A DNA stretch of 64,000 nucleotides from NCBI GenBank assembly GCA_020630475.1, contig JAHDBI010000002.1, positions 43,906 through 107,905 on the forward strand, in the 5' to 3' direction. Of the stretch, positions 8,008 through 17,043 are shown one piece after another (the first letter of the stretch is position 1; every line of letters starts with the position of its first letter). Both the position numbers and the translations under genes were made by a program. Origin of the DNA: Saprospiraceae bacterium. Lineage in GTDB: Bacteria > Bacteroidota > Bacteroidia > Chitinophagales > Saprospiraceae. Under the pieces are notes generated by a model. That model had not been told where the DNA came from. It saw nothing but the letters and a program-made list of their open reading frames with translations, and ran no database searches.

Positions 8008-8960
8008 GCTTCTTCAGTGTTGAAATGAGCAATAATTTGATCTGCTAATTCAATTCCGATCTTTTCTTGAGCTTCATTTGTCGAAGCACCAATATGTGGT
8101 GTTAATGAAATCTTAGGATGAGTTAAAATTTCTTTACGCGGAGTGGGCTCGTTTTCAAAAACATCCAAACCTGCGGCTTCTACTTTATGAGATTCTAATG
8201 CGGCCAATAATGCTTCTTCATCTATAGTGCCCCCTCTTGCAGCGTTGACGATCACCACTCCATCTTTCATCTGTGCAAATTCGGCGGAAGCCAAAACAGC
8301 TTCACCAGTAAATGGGATATGCAAAGTAATGACATCTGCTTCTTTCAACATGTCTTCCATCTTTTGCGTAACGACTTTGACGACAACATCTTGATTGCCC
8401 ACTGAAACGCGTAGTGATGCTTCTGAAATAAAGGGATCAACAGCAATGACATTCATTCCTAATCCCATGGCGATTTTTGCAGCTTCTTGTCCAATTCTTC
8501 CGAAACCAATAATTCCAATCGTTTTTCCTTGCAATTCAAAACCTTTAGAGAAAGATTTTTTTAATCCTTTAAATTCCGAATCACCATCTTCTGGCATGTT
8601 TCTGTTGGCTTTATATAAAAATCGAGCTACGGATAATAAATGGGCAAAGGCCAATTCAGCTACTGATCTCGAACTTGCAGCTGGAGTGTTGACAACAGCG
8701 ATTCCATTTGTCTTTGCATGATCAACATCAATGTTATCCAATCCGACACCACCTCGACCGATCAAGCTTAAATTTGGACAAGCGTCTATCAACTCGGTTC
8801 GCACTTTAGTGGCACTTCTTACACAAATAGCATTGTATTCAGGTAATCTATTCATCAATTCTTCCTGTGGGATTTTATCCGTATGCACTTCAAATCCTGC
8901 AGCAATTAATTTATCTAAACCTTTCTGATGAATTCCGTCGTTGATTAATATTTTGGTCAT
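8004..8960 (-). CDS. serA: D-3-phosphoglycerate dehydrogenase-like D-2-hydroxyacid dehydrogenase
   Basis: The 318-aa product is a D-isomer-specific 2-hydroxyacid dehydrogenase. The NAD-binding GFGRIG is at residues 152-157, and the catalytic trio is Arg242 (NAARGGTIDE), Glu271 (FENEP) and His289 (TPHIGAS). The N-terminal RSATKVR and GRGGVGLDNID are typical of phosphoglycerate dehydrogenase, the first step of serine synthesis. There is no ACT or other regulatory domain, as in the short serA form, so serine feedback through ACT is not expected. serC is not adjacent, so another 2-hydroxyacid substrate remains possible. It converges on the 901-aa cargo gene with a four-base stop overlap. Confidence 0.8.
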   Translation of the reverse strand: MTKILINDGIHQKGLDKLIAAGFEVHTDKIPQEELMNRLPEYNAICVRSATKVRTELIDACPNLSLIGRGGVGLDNIDVDHAKTNGIAVVNTPAASSRSVAELAFAHLLSVARFLYKANRNMPEDGDSEFKGLKKSFSKGFELQGKTIGIIGFGRIGQEAAKIAMGLGMNVIAVDPFISEASLRVSVGNQDVVVKVVTQKMEDMLKEADVITLHIPFTGEAVLASAEFAQMKDGVVIVNAARGGTIDEEALLAALESHKVEAAGLDVFENEPTPRKEILTHPKISLTPHIGASTNEAQEKIGIELADQIIAHFNTEEA

Positions 8961-9072
8961 GGTAAGCTTGATTTATTGTGCAAAGAAAAACAATTTAGAA
9001 TACTATGAGCTTGCTTTTCGATTAAATATCTGTTATTTCTATTTTCTTTATCCAAGGCCTTATCTTTATGGT

Positions 9073-10086
9073 ATGAAGAAAATCTTTTGGGCGCTTATTG
9101 TATTGATATTGTCATTAGGTCTATTGTATATTCTTGGACCCAAAGCAGAATTTGTAATGGTCAATCCAGATCCTGTTTCCGTCAATGTTCCCTTGAATGA
9201 TTTAGACGATTATATTGCTCAACAAGAAAGTAAAGTGAGTGATATCAAACCAGATAATGAAGCCAGGATTGTATGGTTAGATTCTACAAAGCAAAAAACG
9301 GAATATGCACTGGTTTATCTTCATGGCTTCTCCGCAAGTCAAGAAGAAGGAGATCCTATACACACAAATTTTGCTCAGCGATATGGAATGAATTTGTATT
9401 TACCTAGAATCGCGGGACATGGTAGACTGGACTCGAATAGTTTTATCAATCTTACACCTGAGGCTATGTTGGCTTCCGCCAAAGAAGCCATTAGTATTGG
9501 AAAGAAAATAGGAGAGAAGGTAGTGCTGATGTCATGTTCGACTGGAAGTACCTATTCGGTATATCTGACAGCACATGACCCATCGATTCACAGTCAAATC
9601 ATGTATTCCCCCAATATCGACCTTCATGACCCTATGTCTGATTTAACGACTGGTCCTTGGGGTTCATGGATGCTAGAAAAGGTTCTTGGTGATGAAAGAA
9701 ATCATATTAGTTATACCCCAGAAGCTCAAAAATATTGGAATCCAACATACCATAAAAATGGGATAATAGCGGTAAAGGCGTTAATCGAACAAACTATGAA
9801 TACGGAGGTCTTTGAAAAAATTAATCAACCTATGTTCATAGGATACTTCTACAAAGATGAAAACGCTTTTGATGATGTAGTTTCTATACCTGAAATGAAA
9901 AGATTAATCAAAGAAATCAGTACCGAAGAAGACAAGAAAAGAATAGAAGCTTTTCCAGATGTACATAGTCATGTGATCGCCTCACGAGTGATGTCTAAGG
10001 ATGTTGCATCGGTTCAAAATTCTACCTTCAAATTTGCCGAAGAAGTTTTGGGTTTTAAGCCAATTAGTGCTGATGTGCCTGAATAA
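9073..10086 (+). CDS. Membrane-anchored alpha/beta hydrolase
   Basis: The 337-aa product has one N-terminal membrane helix (residues 4-21) and then an alpha/beta hydrolase domain facing the periplasm. The oxyanion segment is YLHGFSASQEEGD (82-94). The nucleophile elbow reads S-C-S-T-G at 154-158, so Ser156 is the likely nucleophile and the first Gly of GxSxG is replaced by Ser. The acid is not clear, and the histidine is probably in DVHSHV near residue 296. ATG at 9073 is chosen over an ORF extension to 8941 because the extra 44 residues have no coding character. TATCTTTA lies just before it. Substrate unknown; esterase or lipase-like. Confidence 0.75.
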   Translation: MKKIFWALIVLILSLGLLYILGPKAEFVMVNPDPVSVNVPLNDLDDYIAQQESKVSDIKPDNEARIVWLDSTKQKTEYALVYLHGFSASQEEGDPIHTNFAQRYGMNLYLPRIAGHGRLDSNSFINLTPEAMLASAKEAISIGKKIGEKVVLMSCSTGSTYSVYLTAHDPSIHSQIMYSPNIDLHDPMSDLTTGPWGSWMLEKVLGDERNHISYTPEAQKYWNPTYHKNGIIAVKALIEQTMNTEVFEKINQPMFIGYFYKDENAFDDVVSIPEMKRLIKEISTEEDKKRIEAFPDVHSHVIASRVMSKDVASVQNSTFKFAEEVLGFKPISADVPE

Positions 10087-10414
10087 ATTTCTCTTTTTGT
10101 TTTAATTCTCGTTCTAAACGCTCAACTCTTTCTTTTAACATTTTGATTTCTAAGTCTTTCAATTTGATTTCATCTTGAAGCATGCTTTGATCTTCATCGG
10201 ACATAGATCCTGAATCAGAAAGTTGAATGTCATTTTTAGTCGAATTCTCTGTTTCGTTTTTGATGTTCTCTTCCTTTTGAAATAACTCTTTGATTTTTCC
10301 AATGCCATCCTCACCGTTGTAGTACGACGCTGCTATGTATGCGATTGGAGCAAAGAATATCATGAAAATGAGAAATCTAGCAAACGCGGTTATTTTATAT
10401 TTACTTCTTGCCAT
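10064..10414 (-). CDS. Small membrane-anchored coiled-coil protein
   Basis: The product is about 116 aa, starting at ATG 10414 (a TTG at 10429 would add five residues). One transmembrane helix lies at about residues 10-29, followed by an acidic, Asn/Ser-rich linker. The C-terminal coiled coil (about residues 75-112) has heptads such as DLEIKMLKERVERLERELKQK. The topology resembles small structural or division-associated membrane proteins, but no family is recognised. It converges on the hydrolase gene with a 23-base overlap of coding ends. Confidence 0.65.
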   Translation of the reverse strand: MARSKYKITAFARFLIFMIFFAPIAYIAASYYNGEDGIGKIKELFQKEENIKNETENSTKNDIQLSDSGSMSDEDQSMLQDEIKLKDLEIKMLKERVERLERELKQKEKFIQAHQH

Positions 10415-10561
10415 GTTGTTTTTTTTCAAATGTATGGAAACAATACAGTGTCCCTTCGGTTTTATCTACTAAAATAGCACTATTCTATACGAAGTAAATA
10501 GAATCTTGGCACGCGCAGCTTTTAGTAGTCAAATTGTGTAACTTGATGTAAAATCGTTTTC

Positions 10562-11974
10562 ATGAAGAAAGTATTCACTTATATTATTCTTGGATGTTGT
10601 TTTCTGCTTATCGCGAATGCTTGCAGTAAGGATGATCCTAAAGTGGTCAATCCCTTACCAGATAATTTAGCTGACTTTCTTTATTATTTAGCCCCGTCTG
10701 ACCAAAGAGAAGGGGATGCCGAATTGGGACGTGATTATTTACTCAATGGAGACTACGTAGAAAGTGGTGTACCAAGAGCCATTTTTGATGCTAGCATCGG
10801 ATCCATGTTGGAAAGAAATAACCTTTTGGGTCGTTCTGGAATAAATGAAGATATACCTTATGATTACACTTCAAGTGTTCACTCCAACGGAACGATTTTA
10901 GTTTCTCCAAACTGCTTCCAATGCCATGCGGGCTTTGTTGAAGATGAATTCATTCTTGGTCTGGCCAATACGACATATGATTTTACCATTGATCAAGGGG
11001 CAAGTAAAAACTTATTGGATTTATTTGTCACCCAAACGTATGGAATGGATTCTCCTGAGTGGGAAGCCTATGAACCGTTTTCGAGATCATTGGGTGTGAC
11101 GGCTGGTCAATTGGTTACGGAGGTAAGAGGTGCTAATCCTGCGGATAAGTTAGCACTTGTACTTGCCGCTCATAGAGATAAGGAAGATCTGTCGTGGCAG
11201 GATGAAGCCGGTATCATAATACCCAACGAGGTGATCCCAGCAGATCCACCTGCATGGTGGCTTTTAAAGGATAAAAATGCGATGTTTACTACCGCGGTGG
11301 GTCAGGGTGATTTTGCGAGATTAATGATGGCTTCTAGTATCCTGACTTTACAAGATAGTAGTAGGGCCCGTGAAATAGACAGTTATTTTGCGGATGTTCT
11401 GGCCTTTATCAATACGCTTGATGCACCGGCATATTCTGGCCCTATAAATCAATCATTGGCCAATGAAGGGGAAGCCATATATCTTGAAAGCTGTGCGGTT
11501 TGTCACGGGTCTAAAGGGAATTATCCTAATTATCTAGTCGACTTTGAAGTGATTAAGACGGACTCTATGTTGGCCCTTACTAATTATGCCTATGATGACT
11601 TTTTAAATTGGTACAATGAATCGTGGTTTAATCAAGGACCTTATGCGGCTCGTTTGGTATCTGGAAGGGGATATGTAGCTCCTCCCTTGGACGGAGTTTG
11701 GGCAACAGCTCCATACTTGCATAATGGTTCTGTTCCGACTATTTATGACTTGTTGAAAAGTGATCAGCGACCAGAATTTTGGAGAAGGTCATATGGAGAT
11801 GTAGAGTATGATCACCAAAAATTAGGTTGGATTTATACCAGTCCTTCTAGTAAGACGGATAAACAGACCTACGATGCTAATCTATTAGGTTATGGCAATC
11901 ATGGTCATACTTTTGGAGATCATTTGTCAGAATCCGATCGTATGGCGGTGATTGAGTATTTAAAAACTTTTTAA
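10562..11974 (+). CDS. Diheme c-type cytochrome lipoprotein (RoxA/peroxidase-like)
   Basis: This 470-aa lipoprotein has Cys21 at the end of LLIANAC. There are two heme-binding CxxCH motifs: CFQCH at 118-122 and CAVCH at 311-315. The stretch APPLDGVWATAPYLHNGSVPTIYDLL after the second heme is the signature of the di-heme cytochrome family that includes RoxA-type oxygenases and bacterial cytochrome c peroxidase relatives. It would act at the periplasmic face or outer membrane as an electron-transfer or oxidase/peroxidase protein. It stands alone between convergent genes, and no cytochrome biogenesis genes are near. The exact reaction cannot be read from sequence. Confidence 0.75.
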   Translation: MKKVFTYIILGCCFLLIANACSKDDPKVVNPLPDNLADFLYYLAPSDQREGDAELGRDYLLNGDYVESGVPRAIFDASIGSMLERNNLLGRSGINEDIPYDYTSSVHSNGTILVSPNCFQCHAGFVEDEFILGLANTTYDFTIDQGASKNLLDLFVTQTYGMDSPEWEAYEPFSRSLGVTAGQLVTEVRGANPADKLALVLAAHRDKEDLSWQDEAGIIIPNEVIPADPPAWWLLKDKNAMFTTAVGQGDFARLMMASSILTLQDSSRAREIDSYFADVLAFINTLDAPAYSGPINQSLANEGEAIYLESCAVCHGSKGNYPNYLVDFEVIKTDSMLALTNYAYDDFLNWYNESWFNQGPYAARLVSGRGYVAPPLDGVWATAPYLHNGSVPTIYDLLKSDQRPEFWRRSYGDVEYDHQKLGWIYTSPSSKTDKQTYDANLLGYGNHGHTFGDHLSESDRMAVIEYLKTF

Positions 11975-14118
11975 CTAATTCGTCCCCAGTCTTTAATCTT
12001 ATGTTTCATTCGTTCGAGATAACGCTTTAGGCGAATGTTAGATGGGTGTTCTAAATTAGGATCAGTATCGATGATTTTTTGAGCTAGATTTCTGGCTGTT
12101 TCAATGATTCCTGTATCCTGTACAAGGTTGATTAATTTAAAGTCTAATACGCCACTTTGTTGGGTGCCTTGCATGTTTCCAGGTCCACGTAAGTTCATGT
12201 CGGCTTCGGCAATTTCAAAACCATTGGTTGTTCTGACCATAGTTTGAATTCTTTCTTTGGCATCCTTACTCAATTTATCACTCGACATAAGTAAACAAAA
12301 TGATTGTTCGCCCCCACGCCCAACTCTACCTCTTAACTGATGTAATTGCGAAAGTCCAAAGCGCTCTGTATTCTCGATAATCATAACGGAGGCATTAGGC
12401 ACATTAACACCTACTTCGATCACTGTCGTAGCGACCATAATTTGAGTTTTGCCCTCTACAAATCGTTGCATCTCTAGATCCTTATCTTTGGATTTCATTC
12501 TTCCATGCACAATGCTCATTTGGAAATCAGGACGTGGAAAATAATGTAAGAGTCTTTCGTAGCCGTCGTTGAGATTTTTCAAATCTAGTTTTGCAGATTC
12601 TTCTATCAATGGGAAGACCACATAGATTTGCCTTCCTCTTGCGATTTGCTTGTGCATAAATTCGATGACTCGAGATCGATCCTTTTCACGCTTATGTAGC
12701 GTTTGAATTTCTTTTCTTCCGGGTGGTAATTCGTCAATAACGGAAACATCTAAGTCACCATAAACGGTCATAGCTAGTGTTCTGGGGATAGGGGTCGCTG
12801 TCATGACAAGGATGTGTGGAACGACATTTTTATTTTTTTGCCAAAGTTTAGAGCGTTGAGCAACACCAAATCGATGCTGCTCATCTGTAATGGCTAATCC
12901 AAGATTTTTAAATACAACAGGATCTTCAATAAGTGCATGCGTGCCTATGAGAATGTCAATTTTTCCATCCTTTAAGTCGTCAAGTAAACTTTGTCTTTTT
13001 TTTCCTTTTACAGTACCGCTTAGGAAAGCCACCTTTATATTCATTCCCTCAAGGGAATCAGTAATAGACCTAAAATGTTGTTGTGCCAAAATTTCCGTTG
13101 GAGCCATAAGGCAGGCCTGAAATCCGTTATCTAAAGCAATCAACATACTCATCAGTCCTACGATGGTTTTGCCACTCCCAACGTCACCTTGTAACAGTCG
13201 ATTCATTTGGATACCCGATCCTGTATTATGTCTAATTTCTTTCAGTACTCTTTTTTGTGCCCCGGTTAATTCGAAATTCAATTTGTTATGATAAAACTCA
13301 TTGAATTTTTGGCCAATATGTTGGAATACAGCACCTTTTAACTTGCTCTTTCTAACGATTTTAGTGGTGAGAAGTTTAAGCTGTAAAAAGAAAAATTCTT
13401 CAAATTTTAGGCGTTGCGTAGCCCATTGCTTTTGCTCAATATTTTCTGGAAAATGAATCCATTTGTACGCATCATGACGAGAGGCTAACCTCATTTTTTT
13501 GGTGATGTATTCTGGGAGGTTTTCTGGAAAATCTTGTTTCCCTAATTTTTCGAAAAGGCGTTGAATCAACTTGCGTCGATTTTTACTGTCCAGTCCTCTT
13601 GCATTCAATTTGTCTGTAGAATGGTAGACGGGTTGAAAGGCATTTCCTTTTTTGTCGAGTCTTTCACTGGTTAATTCCATCTCTGGATGAACCATACTTT
13701 TCTTTCCATCATAAATACTGATTCGACCATAAATCGTGTATTCGTGATGTGGTTTGAGCGATTTTTCGAGGAATTTAACTGATTGAAACCATACTAATTC
13801 CATAAATCCAGAACTATCCTTAAAAAGCCCGACCAGTCGATGTCGATTGTTCTTTCCTTTTATTTTTTCGAAAGAAACAAGCGTTCCTTTAAGTTGGATC
13901 GTGATGCCGTCTTGGGTGATATCCTTGATTAAGTAGAAATTGGTTTTGTCAACGTATCTGAAAGGAAAGTCCTCTATTAAGTCTTTAAATTTGAAAATTT
14001 TAGCTTCTTCCTTGAGTATTTCGGCTTTAATAGGACCGACTCCCTTAAGGTATTCAATAGGACTATCTAATGTGCTAGAATTGAAAAAAGCCAAGCTCAA
14101 TTTTTTACTCCAAAGCAA
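11971..14118 (-). CDS. recG: ATP-dependent DNA helicase RecG
   Basis: RecG remodels stalled replication forks and Holliday junctions. The 715-aa protein shows the N-terminal wedge/OB region (IEYLKGVGP, then GRISIYDGKK near 131-140), Walker A GDVGSGKT at 311-318, and the DExH box as DEQH at 412-415. The C-terminal helicase signatures are IVHGRMKSKDKD, ATTVIEVGVNVPNA and QLRGRVGRGGEQ. No ATG exists near the expected N-terminus. The listed TTG start overlaps a possible -7 element (TATCTTGC on this strand), so a TTG 18 or 24 bases further in may be the true start. The 3' end shares TTAA with the convergent cytochrome gene, so both stop there. Confidence 0.9.
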   Translation of the reverse strand: MLWSKKLSLAFFNSSTLDSPIEYLKGVGPIKAEILKEEAKIFKFKDLIEDFPFRYVDKTNFYLIKDITQDGITIQLKGTLVSFEKIKGKNNRHRLVGLFKDSSGFMELVWFQSVKFLEKSLKPHHEYTIYGRISIYDGKKSMVHPEMELTSERLDKKGNAFQPVYHSTDKLNARGLDSKNRRKLIQRLFEKLGKQDFPENLPEYITKKMRLASRHDAYKWIHFPENIEQKQWATQRLKFEEFFFLQLKLLTTKIVRKSKLKGAVFQHIGQKFNEFYHNKLNFELTGAQKRVLKEIRHNTGSGIQMNRLLQGDVGSGKTIVGLMSMLIALDNGFQACLMAPTEILAQQHFRSITDSLEGMNIKVAFLSGTVKGKKRQSLLDDLKDGKIDILIGTHALIEDPVVFKNLGLAITDEQHRFGVAQRSKLWQKNKNVVPHILVMTATPIPRTLAMTVYGDLDVSVIDELPPGRKEIQTLHKREKDRSRVIEFMHKQIARGRQIYVVFPLIEESAKLDLKNLNDGYERLLHYFPRPDFQMSIVHGRMKSKDKDLEMQRFVEGKTQIMVATTVIEVGVNVPNASVMIIENTERFGLSQLHQLRGRVGRGGEQSFCLLMSSDKLSKDAKERIQTMVRTTNGFEIAEADMNLRGPGNMQGTQQSGVLDFKLINLVQDTGIIETARNLAQKIIDTDPNLEHPSNIRLKRYLERMKHKIKDWGRIS

Positions 14119-14180
14119 GATAAGGAATGCAATATTAAAAAAATGATTTTCCGCTATTCGCTAATTCGGCTTTCGCTGAA

Positions 14181-14188
14181 TATCTTTA
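14181..14188 (+). promoter_or_regulatory. Putative -7 element for rbfA
   Basis: TATCTTTA matches the Bacteroidota -7 consensus TAnnTTTG at seven of eight positions and lies 18 bases before the rbfA ATG. A weak TTCG lies 20 bases upstream in the -33 position. It gives a very short leader. Confidence 0.4.
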
Positions 14189-14206
14189 CATTATAAAGAA
14201 TGGATT

Positions 14207-14581
14207 ATGGGTACAAAAAGGCAGTTACAAGTTGGTGAATTGATCAAGAGAAATTTTGGTACAGTACTGCAGCAGCAAGGAGGCTATATCTATGGTGATG
14301 CTTTTGTTACTTGTACCAATGTCAAGATGACCCCTGATTTTGGTTTGGCTAAAATTTATGTATCTGTGTACAATGTAGAAGATAAACAAACGGTGGTTCA
14401 ATTACTGAATCAACATCTACATCCACTTAAATCTTCTTTGGTGCATCGGATTAGAAAGCATGTTCGTCGCATTCCTAATATTGCGATTTACCTTGACGAT
14501 ACTTTAGATGAAATGTACGGTTTAAACGCTCTGTTTGATAGACTACACCGAGAGAATAAAATGGGTTCTGAAGAAGAGTAG
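14207..14581 (+). CDS. rbfA: Ribosome-binding factor A
   Basis: The 124-aa product matches RbfA, which binds the 30S subunit during 16S rRNA 5'-end maturation. The N-terminal helix RQLQVGELIKRNFGTVLQQ, the central strand KMTPDFGLAKIYVSV and the C-terminal RIPNIAIYLDDTLDEM with the family's final helix (LNALFDRLHREN) are all present in the usual order. It stands alone rather than with nusA-infB. Its stop codon is directly adjacent to the end of the convergent permease-repressor gene with no spacer. Confidence 0.87.
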   Translation: MGTKRQLQVGELIKRNFGTVLQQQGGYIYGDAFVTCTNVKMTPDFGLAKIYVSVYNVEDKQTVVQLLNQHLHPLKSSLVHRIRKHVRRIPNIAIYLDDTLDEMYGLNALFDRLHRENKMGSEEE

Positions 14582-16072
14582 CTAAGACGTTTTTACATTA
14601 ATCTTACGTGCAAGTGCTGCTGGGATTTTTATTGATTTGTTATTGATTTTTATCAATACAAAGTCCTTGTCAATTTTGTCTAATAAGAATCTTGAATTCG
14701 GGAGAATTCCTAATTCCCAAAGTTCACTTTCTATCTTATCGTTCACTTGTTTGTCCGAAATTTTGGCGCGCGATTTAGGCTTTAATTTAAGTATTGAATG
14801 TAATGGAATTCTCTCCTTCTTGGGTATAGGTGAACCGTGCGGATCTTCTGTTGGAAAACCGAGTTGCTCATCCACTTCATCTAAAATTTCTTTGGTTAAG
14901 TGGTGTTCTAGTCTATCGGCTTCGTCGTGAATTTGACCTTCTTTTAAGCCCATCGTATTGACTTGATAGGATTCCCATAATCTATGGGCTCGCACTAGTT
15001 TTTGTGCTTCTTCTTCGCCTTTTAAAGTTAAATCTACACCTGTGTCTTTTAAGATGACAAAACCCTCATTCACGAGGTGATTCATGTGAGCATTGAGTTT
15101 ATTGGTGCTAAAACCTAGGTACTCTTTGAATTGATGGAGAAGAGGAAGTTGTTGATCATTGAATTTGTTGGCAAATCGAATGATATCTTCTCTTTCTATT
15201 TTTATGCGTTGTTGTCTCTGTCTAATTCCCTTAGCAATAAGTCCTTTTTTAGGTGCAAAGAATACTGCAATAAAATAAAATAGGGTAGCAGTAACTGCCA
15301 TAGCAGGACCTGGTGTAGTGTCAAAAACCACTGAGCCTACAAATCCCAAAACGGCAGCACATAAGCCAAGGAACGCAGAAATAATGACGACACGTTTTAA
15401 TTTATCAGATAGCAACAAGGCTGTTGCAGCGGGAGTAATCAGCATCGCTACCACCAGAATAACACCCACAGTACTCAAGGCGGAAACCACGGCGAATGAA
15501 AGCAAGAGCATAAGGAAATAATGAACAGTTTTTACTGAAATCCCCATGGTTTGTGCTATCGTTGGCTGGAATGTGGTAATGAATAAATAACGATAGAATA
15601 GGATGATGGAAATAATAGAATAAGCAGTAAATAAGGCCGTAAGTGCGAGATCCTGATTACTAATACTTAAGACATTGCCAAATAAAAAGTCTTGCAAGTC
15701 TAAATGTACTCCTTCCTCTTTATTAAGCCACGAAATCCCCATAACGCCAACAGAAAACATTGCTGTAAACACTATACCAATGGCAGCATCATTCTTTGTT
15801 TTTACTTTATGTTGGATCCACGTAATGATTATGGCGGCAATGATACCAGCAATCACTGATCCTAGAAAAAATCCTATGGTACTATATCCTAAGATTAGAA
15901 AAGCGATGAATACACCTGGAAGAATAGCATGGGCTAATGCATCTCCGATGAGCGACATGTTTCTTAGCACAATAAAGCATCCTATAGTGCCGCACATGAT
16001 GCCCACAAGAGAGGATGCAATCAGGGCCCTAATGGCCCAAGGCTCTGTAAAATATATTAAAAAATCACTCAT
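14582..16072 (-). CDS. Metal ABC transporter permease fused to a DtxR/MntR-type repressor
   Basis: This 496-aa single ORF joins two functions. Residues 1-275 are an ABC-3 type permease with about eight membrane segments and GDALAHAILPGV at 43-54, as in Mn/Zn/Fe uptake systems. Residues 295-355 form a winged helix (LLHQFKEYLGFSTNKLNAHMNHL). Residues 360-418 are the DtxR metal-binding dimerisation domain with RAHRLWESY, His382/Glu384, EHH at 389-391 and DPHGSPIP at 410-417. Residues 420-496 look like a FeoA/SH3 domain. A repressor tied to the membrane could sense cytoplasmic metal next to the transport channel. No ATPase or binding-protein gene is adjacent, so the rest of the transporter must be elsewhere. 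Similar fusions are known in Bacteroidota. Confidence 0.85.
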   Translation of the reverse strand: MSDFLIYFTEPWAIRALIASSLVGIMCGTIGCFIVLRNMSLIGDALAHAILPGVFIAFLILGYSTIGFFLGSVIAGIIAAIIITWIQHKVKTKNDAAIGIVFTAMFSVGVMGISWLNKEEGVHLDLQDFLFGNVLSISNQDLALTALFTAYSIISIILFYRYLFITTFQPTIAQTMGISVKTVHYFLMLLLSFAVVSALSTVGVILVVAMLITPAATALLLSDKLKRVVIISAFLGLCAAVLGFVGSVVFDTTPGPAMAVTATLFYFIAVFFAPKKGLIAKGIRQRQQRIKIEREDIIRFANKFNDQQLPLLHQFKEYLGFSTNKLNAHMNHLVNEGFVILKDTGVDLTLKGEEEAQKLVRAHRLWESYQVNTMGLKEGQIHDEADRLEHHLTKEILDEVDEQLGFPTEDPHGSPIPKKERIPLHSILKLKPKSRAKISDKQVNDKIESELWELGILPNSRFLLDKIDKDFVLIKINNKSIKIPAALARKINVKTS

Positions 16073-16122
16073 GTTAATACAAAAATAAGCAAATATTAAT
16101 ACTGCCGAAAAAATATTTTAGA

Positions 16123-17043
16123 TTAGTCTAAAATGTACTCACTGATAACGCCTTCTTTTAAAGCATAAGGAGAAATAATCACATTTTTAATGGTGAGTTT
16201 TTGAATGACGAAATCCATTAAAATAAAGGCCACTACGATTAAATGTATTCTGTTTTTTGGTAAGGTCTCGTGGTTTTGTCTATCGCTTAAACTACTATTG
16301 ATAATTGGAGTTGTAATGCTTTTAAAGGATTCTAAATTCACTTGACTTAGAAGTTGACCTGACGTTTTTTTATTTGAATTATTTAAAGTTTCTAACACTT
16401 CAAATGAACCGGATGCTCCGATAAGATTAGTTATTTTATTCTTTGATGAAACCTCAAATAATTCGGATAAGGTTTCTTCTAAGAAAACATAGAGTTCATT
16501 TTTTTCATGTTGACTTATTGGATCCGATCGGTGAAAATCTTTTAAAATTGATATTCCCGTCTTGAAACTTTTATACCAATAGATTTCCTTGTTTTTTAAG
16601 AGGATAAATTCTACACTTCCACCTCCTATATCCATGACTAAGGTATTGTCATGTTTCATGTCCTTGGTGGCTAATAAGGTTCCTTTTGCAATCAATGAAG
16701 CTTCTTCATCTCCTGAAATTATCTCAATATTTAAACCATACTTTTTCTGAATGTTTTGAACGAACTCTGCACCATTTTGAGCTCTTCTGAGGGCTGCTGT
16801 CCCTAATGCTCGATAACGCTTAACACGGTACTCTTTCAGTTTGATAGAAAAATCAGATAAGGCCGATTCAGCCCTTTTTAAAGCTCCGACACTAATTTTT
16901 GAAATGCTTTGATCTGCAAGAAATATATACTGTCGATCTCGGTATATTTCGCGAAAACCTTGATCATCTATTTCGACAATTAATAAATGAAAAGTATTCG
17001 TCCCAAGGTCTATGACCGCAACGCGTTGATTACTGGATGCCAT
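16123..17043 (-). CDS. Ppx/GppA family phosphatase
   Basis: The 306-aa protein has the ASKHA-fold signatures of exopolyphosphatase/guanosine pentaphosphatase: DLGTNTFHLLI near residues 12-22, ALGTAALRRAQNG near 79-91, and DIGGGSVEFIL near 137-147. It lacks the C-terminal HD-like extension of E. coli Ppx, as is normal for the short form. It likely degrades polyphosphate or pppGpp in the cytoplasm; sequence alone cannot separate the two. The start overlaps the upstream lipoprotein gene by 14 bases, and the permease-repressor gene follows 50 bases downstream on the same strand. Confidence 0.85.
   Translation of the reverse strand: MASSNQRVAVIDLGTNTFHLLIVEIDDQGFREIYRDRQYIFLADQSISKISVGALKRAESALSDFSIKLKEYRVKRYRALGTAALRRAQNGAEFVQNIQKKYGLNIEIISGDEEASLIAKGTLLATKDMKHDNTLVMDIGGGSVEFILLKNKEIYWYKSFKTGISILKDFHRSDPISQHEKNELYVFLEETLSELFEVSSKNKITNLIGASGSFEVLETLNNSNKKTSGQLLSQVNLESFKSITTPIINSSLSDRQNHETLPKNRIHLIVVAFILMDFVIQKLTIKNVIISPYALKEGVISEYILD

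Noticed and set aside
8941-9072. N-terminal 44-residue extension of the alpha/beta hydrolase
   Set aside because: It would cross the divergent promoter gap and overlap the serA-type gene start. ATG 9073 begins a normal membrane anchor.
10466-10528. Inverted repeat CTACTAAAA ... TTTTAGTAG upstream of the cytochrome gene
   Set aside because: The nine-base arms are AT-rich and 45 bases apart, a level of match that can arise by chance; no further support was seen.
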